From JBBRYW01 sp038253945 (GTDB lineage: Bacteria; Actinomycetota; Thermoleophilia; Gaiellales; Gaiellaceae): a DNA stretch of 64,000 bases. The stretch is taken from contig JBBSGR010000002.1 of assembly GCA_038253945.1 (NCBI GenBank), positions 186,001 through 250,000 of the forward strand, read 5' to 3'. The position numbers were made by a program, and so were the translations under genes. Under the pieces are notes generated by a model. It saw nothing but the letters and a program-made list of their open reading frames with translations. It made no database searches and was not told where the DNA came from. This document shows positions 8,223-16,759 of the stretch, piece by piece. How positions within the stretch are numbered: position 1 is the stretch's first letter; every line of letters starts with the position of its first letter.

Positions 8223-8713
8223 TGACGAAGAGGGCAACGTTCGGCGCCGGCTGCTTCTGGGGGGTCGAGGCGGCGTTCCGGCAGATCGACGGTGTCACGG
8301 AGACAGCCGTCGGCTACGAGGGCGGCACGCTAGAAAACCCGACGTACGAGGACGTCTGCTCGCACAAGACCGGCCATGCGGAGGTCGTGCAGGTCACGTA
8401 CGACCCCGAGCGCGTCTCCTACGACGATCTGCTCGAGGTCTTCTGGCAGAAGCACAACCCGACTCAGCTGAACCGCCAGGGCTGGGACGTCGGCGACCAG
8501 TACCGCTCGGTGATCCTCTTCGAGGACGAGGAGCAGCAGGAGAGCGCTCTCCGCTCGAAGGCAGCCGAGCAGGCGCGATCTGCGGCTCCCGTCGTGACCC
8601 AGGTGGAACCGGCGCAGACGTTCTACGTCGCTGAGGACTACCACCAGCAGTACCTCGAGAAGCGCGGCCGCACTACGTGCACGCCCGCCCTTCGTCAGGC
8701 CGTCGCCGGCTGA
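8222..8713 (+). CDS. msrA: peptide-methionine (S)-S-oxide reductase
   Basis: A 163-residue enzyme reducing the S epimer of methionine sulfoxide. The catalytic motif GCFWG is at residues 10-14, followed by GYEGG, GHAEVVQV and DQYRSVI, all typical of MsrA. The start ATG overlaps the msrB stop. A strong inverted repeat 15 bases downstream probably ends the msrBA transcript. The C-terminus carries a further cysteine (TTCTPAL) that could serve as a resolving residue. Confidence 0.96.
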   Translation: MTKRATFGAGCFWGVEAAFRQIDGVTETAVGYEGGTLENPTYEDVCSHKTGHAEVVQVTYDPERVSYDDLLEVFWQKHNPTQLNRQGWDVGDQYRSVILFEDEEQQESALRSKAAEQARSAAPVVTQVEPAQTFYVAEDYHQQYLEKRGRTTCTPALRQAVAG

Positions 8714-8727
8714 CGCTCCGTCCTGCA

Positions 8728-8771
8728 GCCGGCGCTCGGGATGCTCGAGGACTGCGAGCCCGAGCGCCGGC
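8728..8771 (+). terminator. strong hairpin after msrA
   Basis: A perfect 13-bp inverted repeat (8728-8740 with 8759-8771, arm GCCGGCGCTCGGG) encloses an 18-base loop just after the msrA stop. There is no T-tract, so it is a terminator of the kind common in high-GC actinobacteria or an mRNA 3'-end stabiliser. Confidence 0.65.
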
Positions 8772-8971
8772 CGTGTGTGTAACGCCAGAGGTTTGAACCC
8801 TCTTGCTTTCGATTGACAAATCAATCAAGAACGACTTCGAGAATTTCATTGACGTGCCGCGAGATCGTGTATCTTCTCGCGCCGATAAACGCGCAGCATT
8901 GGCGATCGCGCGGAACACGTTCAGAAAGCGGCATTTCTCGGATTCATTGGAAAAGGAAGAAGGAGGGTTCA
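8772..8971 (+). promoter_or_regulatory. AT-rich promoter region of the secreted Asp-box protein
   Basis: This 200-base stretch is clearly richer in A/T than its surroundings. It holds TTGACA at 8813-8818 and TTGACG at 8849-8854, the latter 15 bases before TATCTT (8870-8875). The ribosome-binding site AAGGAGG lies just before the ATG at 8972. The precise start of transcription is not resolved. Confidence 0.4.
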
Positions 8972-10486
8972 ATGAGAGTCATACGATTCGCGCTCGTCTT
9001 CGCTCTCGCCGCGGTCGGCCTGACCTTCGCGGCCACCGCGACGGCAGGGAAGCCGCCGGGATCGCCGGCCTTCTCGAACTTCGGCCTCGCGGCCACGCCG
9101 CCCTCGCCGCCCGGCACGGTCTGCCCGGGCTCCGCCCTCTGCTGGAACGGCGCAGCAGAGCCGGCGATCCGCTCGACGCCCGACGGCGCCTTCTGGGGCG
9201 CCTCCGAGAACGGACTCTCTGCCGGCACGCTCGCTTGGAAGTCGACGGACAACGGCCTGCACTACGGGACTCTCTTCTCGCCCAACAACCTCTCCGTCGG
9301 CGGTGTCGACACGGGCGCGGAGGCGGGGATCGAGCCCGGCGGCGGGGACGTCGACGTGGCGACCGCGACGGCGCGGAATGCCTCGGGCTTCTACAACACG
9401 TACGTCGCTTCGCTGACGCTGGCGAACATCGACGTCTCGACCTCGCGGGACGGCGGCGCGACCTGGTCGCTCAATCCTGCCACGGCGCTCCCGCTCGACG
9501 ACCGTGAGTGGGCCGCCGCGACCGGAGCCGAGAAGGTCTGCATCTCATACCTGACGGCTCCTGGGATCCTCCTCCCGGAGGCCGGCCTCCACATCCAGTG
9601 CTCGAGCGACGGCGGCGCGACCTTTCCGCAGCTCGCGGACGGCTACGACAGCTCGCCTGCAGGCCTCGGCTGCAAGCTCGGCAGCCGGGTGGGCAACCTC
9701 GCGTTCGATCCCTCGAACGGCAACAATCTCTATGCGATCGCCGCCTGCGGCACGAGCGCCGATGCGACGAATCCGAACCCGACGGGGTCGCACGTGGTGG
9801 TCGTCGCCGCCTCCTCCGACGGTGGCCGAACCTTCACCGATCATGTCGTCTACAACGACCCGGTCGTCACCAGGAGCTTCGACCACAACTTCCCGAACAT
9901 CACGGTCGACCGCGCCGGCAACGTCTACGCCACCGCCTCCGACAACCACAACGTCTACTACAGCTTCTCGACCGACCACGGCCAGACCTGGTTCGGCCCC
10001 TACAGGGTCTCGAAGGCCGGAACGAACATCTTCCCGTGGGCGACGGCCGGCGATGCCGGCAAGCTCGACGTCGTCTACTACAAGACCCCGTTCTACGACG
10101 GCGTGACGCCGCCGGACACCTATCCGGTATCGGCTCAGTGGACGGTCGGGTTCGCCCAGAACCTGAGCGCCACGACTCCTGGCACGAGCTTCAGCGAGAC
10201 GACCGCATCGCCTGTCGTGCACCTGGGCGGCGTTTGCGAGGGCGGCGTCGCCTGCACAGGTGACAGCACCCACAACCGCGACCTCTACGACGATTTCGGC
10301 GTCGCGGCCTCTCCGACGACAGGGCTCGCCTCGATCATCCACTCGGACGATCAGTACACGAGCGACGCGAGCAACCCGCCGGAGCCGGGCTGCACGGCCG
10401 CCGTGAACAACACGGGCAAGTGCGACCACACGGCGATCGCGACGCAGATCGCGGGGCCGGGCATCTACGCCGTGCCCAAGAAGTAG
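8972..10486 (+). CDS. secreted Asp-box (BNR/sialidase-like) beta-propeller protein
   Basis: A 504-residue exported protein. A signal peptide (MRVIRFALVFALAAVGLTF, cleavage near ATATAG) is followed by a beta-propeller with Asp-box repeats (SxDGGxTW type): SRDGGATWSL, SSDGGATFP, SSDGGRTFT and STDHGQTWF. Such folds occur in sialidases and in many non-enzymatic surface proteins. No sialidase catalytic arginine triad could be assigned, so an enzymatic role is not claimed. The start is ATG 8972, just downstream of AAGGAGG. It stands alone between two hairpins, so it is monocistronic. Substrate and function are unknown. Confidence 0.82.
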   Translation: MRVIRFALVFALAAVGLTFAATATAGKPPGSPAFSNFGLAATPPSPPGTVCPGSALCWNGAAEPAIRSTPDGAFWGASENGLSAGTLAWKSTDNGLHYGTLFSPNNLSVGGVDTGAEAGIEPGGGDVDVATATARNASGFYNTYVASLTLANIDVSTSRDGGATWSLNPATALPLDDREWAAATGAEKVCISYLTAPGILLPEAGLHIQCSSDGGATFPQLADGYDSSPAGLGCKLGSRVGNLAFDPSNGNNLYAIAACGTSADATNPNPTGSHVVVVAASSDGGRTFTDHVVYNDPVVTRSFDHNFPNITVDRAGNVYATASDNHNVYYSFSTDHGQTWFGPYRVSKAGTNIFPWATAGDAGKLDVVYYKTPFYDGVTPPDTYPVSAQWTVGFAQNLSATTPGTSFSETTASPVVHLGGVCEGGVACTGDSTHNRDLYDDFGVAASPTTGLASIIHSDDQYTSDASNPPEPGCTAAVNNTGKCDHTAIATQIAGPGIYAVPKK

Positions 10487-10512
10487 AGGCCCCCGGGCAC
10501 CATTCGAGAGTT

Positions 10513-10545
10513 GCGAGAGGCTCGCCCGGGCGGCGGGCCTCTCGC
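10513..10545 (+). terminator. hairpin after the Asp-box gene
   Basis: GCGAGAGGC (10513-10521) pairs perfectly with GCCTCTCGC (10537-10545). The 15-base loop contains its own GCCCGGGC. It lies 27 bases after the stop codon. No T-run follows. Confidence 0.55.
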
Positions 10546-10640
10546 AGCGCCGCTACTCAGTCGGGTCGCTACACGCTTTGCGCGCTCGGGTCTATGGACT
10601 ACCAATCCTTCGCCGCCTACAGATCGGCGATGATTCGGAT

Positions 10641-11978
10641 GTGAGCCGTCCCAGCAGGCGGGAGGTCGAGACGATGTCGTCCGACGAACGGTCTGCGCTC
10701 CAGGGAGGGCGGCTCGCGGGCCTCGTGGCCCGCTTGGCGACGGCGGACTCACCGTACTGGCGAGACAAGCTCTCCGATCGCGTACGTTCCGACGTTCGCA
10801 CGTTGGACGATCTCGCGTCCCTACCGTTCACGACGAAGAGCGAGTTTCGGGAGACGTATCCCTTCGGGATGCTCGCCGTCCCACGCGGTGCCACGATTCG
10901 AGTCCACGGCTCATCGGGGACAGGTGGCAAGCCGACGATCGTGGCCTACACGCGGAGGGACATCGACGTCTTCGCCGAGGTGAACGCACGGGCGATCGCC
11001 TGTGCGGGCGGCAGGCCAGAGGACGTGCTCCACGTCGCCTACGGCTACGGGCTCTTCACCGGCGGCCTCGGTCTCCACTACGGCGGCGAGCGGCTCGGCG
11101 CGACTGTCGTCCCGGCCTCGGGCGGGAACGCCGCATTCCAGGTGCAGCTCCTGGCCGACCTCGGAGCGACGGGGCTGGCCTGCACACCGTCGTTCGGACT
11201 CCTGCTTGCCGAGCGCGCTGCCGAGCACCGGCTCGCCGACCGGATCCGCCTTCGCTTCGGGGTCTTCGGTGCGGAGCCCTGGTCGGAGGCCTTCCGCGGC
11301 AAGCTCGAGGTGGCCTGGGGCGGGATCGACGCCTGTGACATCTACGGGCTGTCGGAGGTGATGGGGCCGGGTGTGGCCGCCGAGTGCCGCGAGGCCAAGG
11401 GTGCGCTCCACGTCTTCGACGACCACTTCCTGCCCGAGGTGATCACACCGGGCACGGATGCTCCCGCCGCCCCGGGAGAGCTCGGCGAGCTCGTGCTGAC
11501 CACATTGACCAAGGAGGCGCTTCCGGTCGTCCGCTACCGCACCGGCGACCTCACCCGCTTCGTGGCCGGGTCGTGCGCCTGCGGCCGGAGTTACACCCGG
11601 ATCGCAAGAATCACCGGCCGGACCGACGACATGCTGGTCGTCCGCGGCGTCAACGTGTTTCCGAGCGAGATCGAAGCTGTCCTGCTTGGCGACCCGGCTC
11701 TCGGCGGCCAGTACGCGATCGTCGTCGATCGGCGTCGAGCCATGCCGGAGCTCGAGGTGTACGCCGAGCTGACCTCCGCCGGCGCTCACGAGGAAGCCGC
11801 GTCCAGGCTCTGCAGGCGCCTCGAGGAAGTGCTTCGCCTTCGTGTGAGCGTCTCGGTCGGCGAGCCCGGTTCGCTTCCTCGCCAGGAAGTGGGGAAGGCG
11901 CGCCGGGTCTTCGAGCGAACCGACGAGGACGAGCCGTTCCCCGCCGGGCCGGTGGCCTCTGCCCGCGCCGCCTCGTAA
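10641..11978 (+). CDS. phenylacetate-CoA ligase family protein (AMP-forming)
   Basis: A 445-residue adenylate-forming enzyme of the PaaK type. The ATP-binding P-loop HGSSGTGGKPT is near residue 93, and later motifs include YGLSEVMGPG, YRTGDL and GRTDDMLVVRGVNVFPSEIE. It would couple an aryl or carboxylic acid to CoA through an acyl-AMP. GTG 10641 was chosen because the family's N-terminal ETM..E..ALQ..RL signature then lies intact near the start. An alternative ATG at 10674 has a GGGAGG upstream. No other phenylacetate catabolic genes are nearby, so the substrate is uncertain. An 11-bp hairpin covers its stop codon. Confidence 0.82.
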   Translation: MSRPSRREVETMSSDERSALQGGRLAGLVARLATADSPYWRDKLSDRVRSDVRTLDDLASLPFTTKSEFRETYPFGMLAVPRGATIRVHGSSGTGGKPTIVAYTRRDIDVFAEVNARAIACAGGRPEDVLHVAYGYGLFTGGLGLHYGGERLGATVVPASGGNAAFQVQLLADLGATGLACTPSFGLLLAERAAEHRLADRIRLRFGVFGAEPWSEAFRGKLEVAWGGIDACDIYGLSEVMGPGVAAECREAKGALHVFDDHFLPEVITPGTDAPAAPGELGELVLTTLTKEALPVVRYRTGDLTRFVAGSCACGRSYTRIARITGRTDDMLVVRGVNVFPSEIEAVLLGDPALGGQYAIVVDRRRAMPELEVYAELTSAGAHEEAASRLCRRLEEVLRLRVSVSVGEPGSLPRQEVGKARRVFERTDEDEPFPAGPVASARAAS

Positions 11979-11993
11979 GCGACGGCGCGGGCA
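11960..11993. terminator. hairpin spanning the ligase stop codon
   Basis: TGCCCGCGCCG (11960-11970) pairs perfectly with CGGCGCGGGCA (11983-11993) across a 12-base loop that contains the stop codon. It sits between the ligase gene and the converging small hydrophobic ORF, so it could end both transcripts. Confidence 0.5.
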
Positions 11994-12013
11994 GCGACTG
12001 TCAGAAGATCAGC

Positions 12014-12136
12014 CTAGAACCGGCCCCGGGCGAAAAAGCCCAGGAGAGCCAGAACCAGGATGATGATGATTATGATCAGGATAATGGAGAGCGGGGGCCT
12101 CCCTTCGTTGCCGGTCGACCTTCGGACACTCCGCAT
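12014..12136 (-). CDS. 40-residue hydrophobic single-span peptide
   Basis: On the minus strand an ATG at 12136 opens 40 codons ending in TAG. The first half is polar. The second half is a transmembrane-like run dominated by isoleucine (SIILIIIIIILVLALLGFF), followed by the basic tail ARGRF. AAGGGAGG lies within the ORF 12 bases before an ATT codon at the start of the hydrophobic part. The true start might therefore be internal and non-canonical. The DNA is a run of ATC/ATA/ATT codons, unlike the GC-rich neighbours, which suggests selection for a membrane span. The function of this peptide is unknown. Confidence 0.5.
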   Translation of the reverse strand: MRSVRRSTGNEGRPPLSIILIIIIIILVLALLGFFARGRF

Positions 12137-12185
12137 CTAGCCATCCGGGACAGACTCCAAACCTCCGGGGCGCAACATTCGTAGC

Positions 12186-13088
12186 GTGGCGGACGCCCCC
12201 TCTCTGGAGCTTCCGGGTACGACGAAGCCGCGGCGATTCCGCCCGCAGTTCCACTACGAGCTCCTCGTCTGCGGTCTCCGCGGACACGAGCTGATCGGAC
12301 TGGACGCAGCCCGGATCCGCCCACGGGACGGCCTGGTCGTCCGCGAAGCCGACGGCCTACGCTGGCATCGCTGCGTGCGCTGCGACAGCTGGCTGCCGTT
12401 TCAGCCGCCGAGCGACGCGGCGCGTCAGTTTCCGCCCAACCGCGCCGAGATCGAGCTACCGCTCCGCGGCAAGGCTCTCCGCGACAAGGTCGTGCTTCGC
12501 CTGATCGCGATCAATCGCGCGTTTCACTTCCTCGTGCTCGCGCTCGTCAGCCTGGCTCTCTTTCTGTTCGCCTCGCACGCGATCCGGCTCCGTCACGTCT
12601 TCTTCCGCCTCGTCAATGCAGTTCAGGGAACGGCAGGGGGCCCGGCGACGACGCCTGCTCACGGCTTCCTGCACGAGCTCGGACGCCTCGTTGAGCTCCG
12701 CTCGAGCACGCTCTACGTGATTGCCGCCGCTGCAGCCGCATACGCTGCACTCGAGGGCGCAGAGGCCGTGGGGCTCTGGTTCCAGCGGCGCTGGGCCGAG
12801 TATCTGACCTTCGTCGCGACGTCGCTCCTCCTGCCCGTCGAGGTCTACGAGCTGACGCGCAGCGTCTCGCCTTTCAAGCTGATCGCGCTCGTCGTGAACC
12901 TCGCGATCGTTGCGTACCTCCTGCTCGCAAAGCGCCTGTTCGGGCTGCGGGGTGGGGCGGCGGCCGACCGGGAGGAGCGCGGGCGCGACTCGGGCTGGCA
13001 GGCGCTCGAGCGCCTCAGCCCGGAGGCGATTCAGCCGCCAGACCCGGACGGCCGGAGCGAGCTCGTGCCTCCCGCCGCCCGGCGTTAG
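12186..13088 (+). CDS. DUF2127-like integral membrane protein
   Basis: A 300-residue protein. The soluble N-terminal segment contains HRCVRC, a possible metal-binding pair. About four transmembrane segments follow (around residues 115-135, 178-195, 212-228 and 235-250), with YVIAAAAAAYAALEGAEAVGLW typical of DUF2127-type proteins, described in part here. The tail is cytoplasmic and charged. The start is GTG at 12186. Its function is not known. It converges on the permease remnant, with only four bases between the stops. Confidence 0.65.
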   Translation: MADAPSLELPGTTKPRRFRPQFHYELLVCGLRGHELIGLDAARIRPRDGLVVREADGLRWHRCVRCDSWLPFQPPSDAARQFPPNRAEIELPLRGKALRDKVVLRLIAINRAFHFLVLALVSLALFLFASHAIRLRHVFFRLVNAVQGTAGGPATTPAHGFLHELGRLVELRSSTLYVIAAAAAAYAALEGAEAVGLWFQRRWAEYLTFVATSLLLPVEVYELTRSVSPFKLIALVVNLAIVAYLLLAKRLFGLRGGAAADREERGRDSGWQALERLSPEAIQPPDPDGRSELVPPAARR

Positions 13089-13092
13089 GCCC

Positions 13093-13420
13093 TTAGGCCG
13101 TCCGACGACGAAGCGTGCCCGCGCCGAGGCCGAGCGCGAGCAAGATCGCCCCGCCGATGACGGCGAGGTCGAGCCACACGCGGCCGTCGAGCCGACCGAT
13201 CGTGGTGGCCCGCGCCAGCGCGTCGTAGGCATACGTCAACGGCAAGGCGTCCGAGACGAGCTCGAGGGCGCGCGCCATGCGGTCTCTCGGCACGAGTAGC
13301 CCGCCGAGCAGGATCTGCGGCAGCACGAAGGCCGGCATGAACTGCACTGCCTGGAACTCGCTCGTCGCGAACGCGCTGAGAAAGAGACCGAGCGCCATGC
13401 CGAGAACCGCGTTCGCCACG
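13093..13420 (-). pseudogene. ABC-2 type transporter permease, C-terminal remnant
   Basis: The minus strand encodes about 110 residues matching the last third of an ABC-2 membrane permease. Recognisable parts are ANAVLGMALGLFLSAFA, FVLPQILLGGLLVPRDRM and LPLTYAYDALARAT, and a final membrane span ends before the TAA at 13093-13095. Upstream of about 13420 the frame loses all permease character, and that DNA instead reads as coding on the other strand. The N-terminal two thirds are missing, and no ABC ATPase gene is adjacent. This is a decayed or deleted drug/antibiotic-export gene, or a misassembly. Confidence 0.65.
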
Positions 13421-13518
13421 TCGTCGGGATCGAGCCGCTCGCGTCGTTCGAGGCCGAGGAGCTCGCGGCGGCGATCGCCCCGAACCTGCAGCGCTACCTG
13501 ACGGGGAGGCTCTCCTGA
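13420..13518 (+). pseudogene. C-terminal fragment of an unidentified protein joined to the permease remnant
   Basis: The plus strand holds a 31-33 codon segment reading VVGIEPLASFEAEELAAAIA and then PNLQRYLTGRLS, stopping at 13516-13518. No start codon or domain precedes it, because the DNA immediately upstream is the antisense of the permease remnant. It resembles the tail of a TetR-type regulator, but that is a guess. Together with the permease remnant it marks a deletion junction near 13420. Confidence 0.4.
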
Positions 13519-13631
13519 CCGCAGGGGGCGAGCGTAAGCTCGTGGCAAGATGCGCGCGAGCATCCGAGACGGCACGCTCCTCGGCCGGATGCTCCACGGC
13601 GCAGGCATGACTAGATTCAAGGGGGATTGAG

Positions 13632-16266
13632 ATGCGACCGCGAGCGGCGATCGGTGAGTCGCGCGGGCGCGCGGGCGAGCACTCCCGCCGGCCCTCGCTG
13701 CCCGCCCCGCTCGAGCGCCCGCCGCGCCTCTTTCTGCGTTTCGCGTTCGCGACGGCTCTCGCGCTGGCCGTCGCCGGCGCGGTCGTTCTCTGGGTAGTGC
13801 GGCAGGAGCTAACCGTGCAGGCGGAGCGCAACGCCGCATTCGACACGCTGGCCACGGTTCGGACCGGTGTGCCACAGGTGGCCAAGCGCTCCGACTTCGA
13901 GGGGCCGGTGACGAGGGACAGGAGTGCCCAGCTCGATCGCTGGTTCCGTCGCTACGTCGCCCCTCAGGGGGTTGTGCTCGCGAACTTCTACAGCCGCAGC
14001 GGAAGGATCACGTACTCGACCGACCCGTCGCTGATCGGCCGGATGCCGCGCGACCTCGGCGAGCTGCGAAGGGGTCTCGCTCCGAGCGGTCATCACGATG
14101 TCGGGCGCCTGTTCGCGGATTTCCGGGACGGAGGGCCGAAGGTGCTCGAGAGCTATGCCCCCGCGTACGTCGGCGGCAGCGGGCAGCCCTCCGGGGTCGT
14201 TGCGTTCTACGAGAGCTACGAGCCGGTGGCCGACGAGATCCAAACTGCGAGCGAACGAATCGCGGCGGTGCTCGTCCTCATGCTGGTGGGTCTCTTCATG
14301 GCGCTCTTTCCCTTCCTGCGCCGGGCGACGAGCCGCTACGAGGCCCACAATCGCGAGGTTCAAGCGCAGGCAGAGGTGCTCGGAAGAGCGCAGGCAGAGA
14401 ATGCAGCCGTCGTCGAGGCCATACCCGACGCGATGTTCAGGGTGCGCCACGACGGAACGATCCTCGACTACAAGGCGGCGGCCTTCGATCCGGTCCTTCC
14501 GCCGAAGGAGTTCCTGGGCCGGCGCGTGTCCGAGATCCTGCCGCCCTCGGTGGCCGATCGCATCATGCAGGCGATCGAAGTCGTCGCCCGAACAGGTCGT
14601 CCGCAGCAGTTCGAGTACGAGCTCGCGTGGAACGGGGCCGACGGCCACTTCGAGGCCCGCGTCGTGTGGCTCTCGGAGGGGCAGGTCATCGCGCTGATCC
14701 GTGACATCACCGAGCGCCAGGACGCACTGGCTGCAGTCGAGCGGCAGAGAAGACGCTTCGAGGCCATCTTCGAGAACGCCCTCGACGCGATTGTCGTCAC
14801 CGACGACGAGCGGCGCTTCGTCGATGCCAACGATGCTGCGTGTGAGCTCCTGGGCCTGCGCCGCGCTGCCCTGACCAATCGCCGAATCGACGACTTCGTC
14901 GACGCGCAGTCGCGCGGGCAGATGCAGCGAGACTGGCCGGCCTTCCTGCGCGAGGGCAGCCAGGCGGGCGTCCTTCGGATCATCCGCCCCGACGGCGGTA
15001 CGCGCGAGGCCGAGTTCAGCTCCAGGGCGCATGTCTTTCCCGGCAGCCACTTGTCGATCATGAGGGACGTGACGCAACGGAAAAGCTTGGAGGAACAGCT
15101 CCGCCAATCGCAGAAGATGGAGACCGTCGGTCGTTTGGCGGGCGGGATCGCGCACGACTTCAACAACCTGCTGATGGCGATCCGGGGCTATACCGAGCTG
15201 GCGATCGCGAACGTGCGATCGAGCACGACCACGGACACGGACGCCGGAATCGTCTCTGACCTGGAAGAGATTCGAGGCGCCGCCGCGCGGGCGACCTCCC
15301 TGACCGCGCAGCTCCTCGCCTTCAGCCGCCGCCAGATCATGCAGCCGCGGGTCGTTGACTTGAACGGGCTCCTCGCTCGGCTCGAGAATCTCCTCCTCCG
15401 CCTCGTCGGGGAGCAGGTGGCGCTCGAGCTGGATCTGGACCAGCACGCGAGCCACGTCCTGGCTGACCCCGGGCAGCTGGAGCAGGTGGTGATGAACCTG
15501 GCGGTGAACGCTCGCGACGCCATGCCGGAGGGGGGCAATTTGACCCATCCGGACGCAGACCGTGACAGTGGGCGGTGCCGAGGCGGCGCGAGCCGGCCTC
15601 CCGAGCGGACGCTACGTGGAGCTCTCGGTGAGCGACACGGGTATCGGCATGGACGCCGAGACCCTCGAGCACGTCTTCGAGCCGTTCTTCACGGCCAAGA
15701 AGGGCGCCAATACCGGTCTCGGCCTCTCGACCGTCTACGGGATCGTCACGCAGAGCGACGGCCACGTGTCGGTGGAGAGCGAGCCGAGGGTCGGCTCGAC
15801 GTTCAACGTCCTCCTTCCGCGCGTACACGCGCCGCAGCCGGTGGCCTCCGGCCCCGAGCCCGAGCCCGAGCTGGCGAGCGGGACCGAGACGATCCTCGTC
15901 GTCGAGGACGAGCACGAGGTTCGGCGACTCGTGGAGCGAGTGCTCGAAAGGGCCGGCTACGACGTGCTTTCTGCGGCCGGCTCGCGAGAGGCGCTTGGGC
16001 TTTGCGATACCCATCCGGGGCGCATCCACCTGGTTCTCAGCGATGTCGTCATGCCTGATCTGACCGGGCCTGAGCTCGTGGATCGCATTGCCGCCGTGCG
16101 CGGGGACATCAAGGTCCTCTACATGTCCGGCTACTCCCACGACGCCGTCGCCGGGCACGGTGTGGCGAACCCCCAGACCGCGCTGATCCAGAAGCCGTTC
16201 GCTTTGGCGGACCTGACGGCGAAGGTTCGCGAGGTGCTCGACTTCCAGGTCGCGGACGTCGTCTGA
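13632..16266 (+). CDS. hybrid sensor histidine kinase with two PAS domains and a receiver, frameshifted
   Basis: The reading starts at ATG 13632 behind AAGGGGG. It gives a membrane sensor: first span near residues 35-58, an extracytoplasmic domain, a second span near 213-233, two PAS domains, then a HisKA domain with phospho-acceptor H508 (GGIAHDFNN) and the N-box VMNLAVNARDAM. At the CCC run 15544-15546 the frame breaks. Removing one C restores the ATPase domain (DTGIGM, GLGLSTVYG) and a receiver with LSDVVMPD (Asp about residue 804) and IQKPF, ending at 16266. The intact length would be 877 residues. It would autophosphorylate and relay to its own receiver. No dedicated output regulator is adjacent. 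Confidence 0.8.
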
Positions 16267-16320
16267 TCGCCGCAGCTTCTCCGTCACGAACATCGAGACG
16301 GTGTCTGGCTACGCGGGCCT

Positions 16321-16713
16321 CTAGGCCGGCCAGAAGTCATCGACCAGCTCGCCCTCCGCCCCGGGGTCGTCGACCTTCACGGAGACGATCACGAGCTCGG
16401 CATCCTCGGCCTCGTCGTTCCAGACCGAGCGCGCGACCTCCGGTGCGACCCGCACCGCGGTGCCCGCCCCGACGTCTACCACGTCGTCCTCCAGCTTGAA
16501 CTGGAGGCGGCCCGAGATGACGTAGTAGATCTCCTCCTGCGTCCGGTGCCGGTGCCCGTAGCCGCCCTTGCCGCCGGTGTGCTGCGGCATCCGCCGGTAC
16601 GTGAACGCAAGCTGCTCCGAGCCGAGCTTCCCCGTCAGGAACCGCATCTCCCCGGGGTAGTCGCCGAGGACGTTCTCGGCCTCGCTGCATGCTGTGATCG
16701 TGTAGTTCGCCAT
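16321..16713 (-). CDS. cupin-domain protein
   Basis: A 130-residue single-domain cupin. The first metal-binding motif is visible as GYGHRHRTQEEIYYVISG, followed by the conserved beta-barrel strands (VDVGAGTAVRVAPEVARSV). The start is ATG at 16713 behind GAAGGAGAG; a longer in-frame start upstream lacks support. It is divergent from the ornithine cyclodeaminase-like gene, 46 bases away, so it may be part of the same metabolic module. Cupins include dioxygenases, isomerases and sugar-binding proteins; no specific activity is assigned. Confidence 0.75.
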   Translation of the reverse strand: MANYTITACSEAENVLGDYPGEMRFLTGKLGSEQLAFTYRRMPQHTGGKGGYGHRHRTQEEIYYVISGRLQFKLEDDVVDVGAGTAVRVAPEVARSVWNDEAEDAELVIVSVKVDDPGAEGELVDDFWPA

Positions 16714-16759
16714 CAGCTCTCCTTCGGGTTGCACGTGTCTCTTGCGAAGATCATGACCG

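Noticed and set aside
8786..8802. A tRNA T-arm-like AGAGG-TTTGAAC-CCTCT
   Set aside because: No acceptor, D or anticodon arms could be placed around it.
13550..13630. A 26-codon frame just upstream of the histidine kinase
   Set aside because: No ribosome-binding site, no hydrophobic or conserved pattern; it probably arises by chance in the leader.
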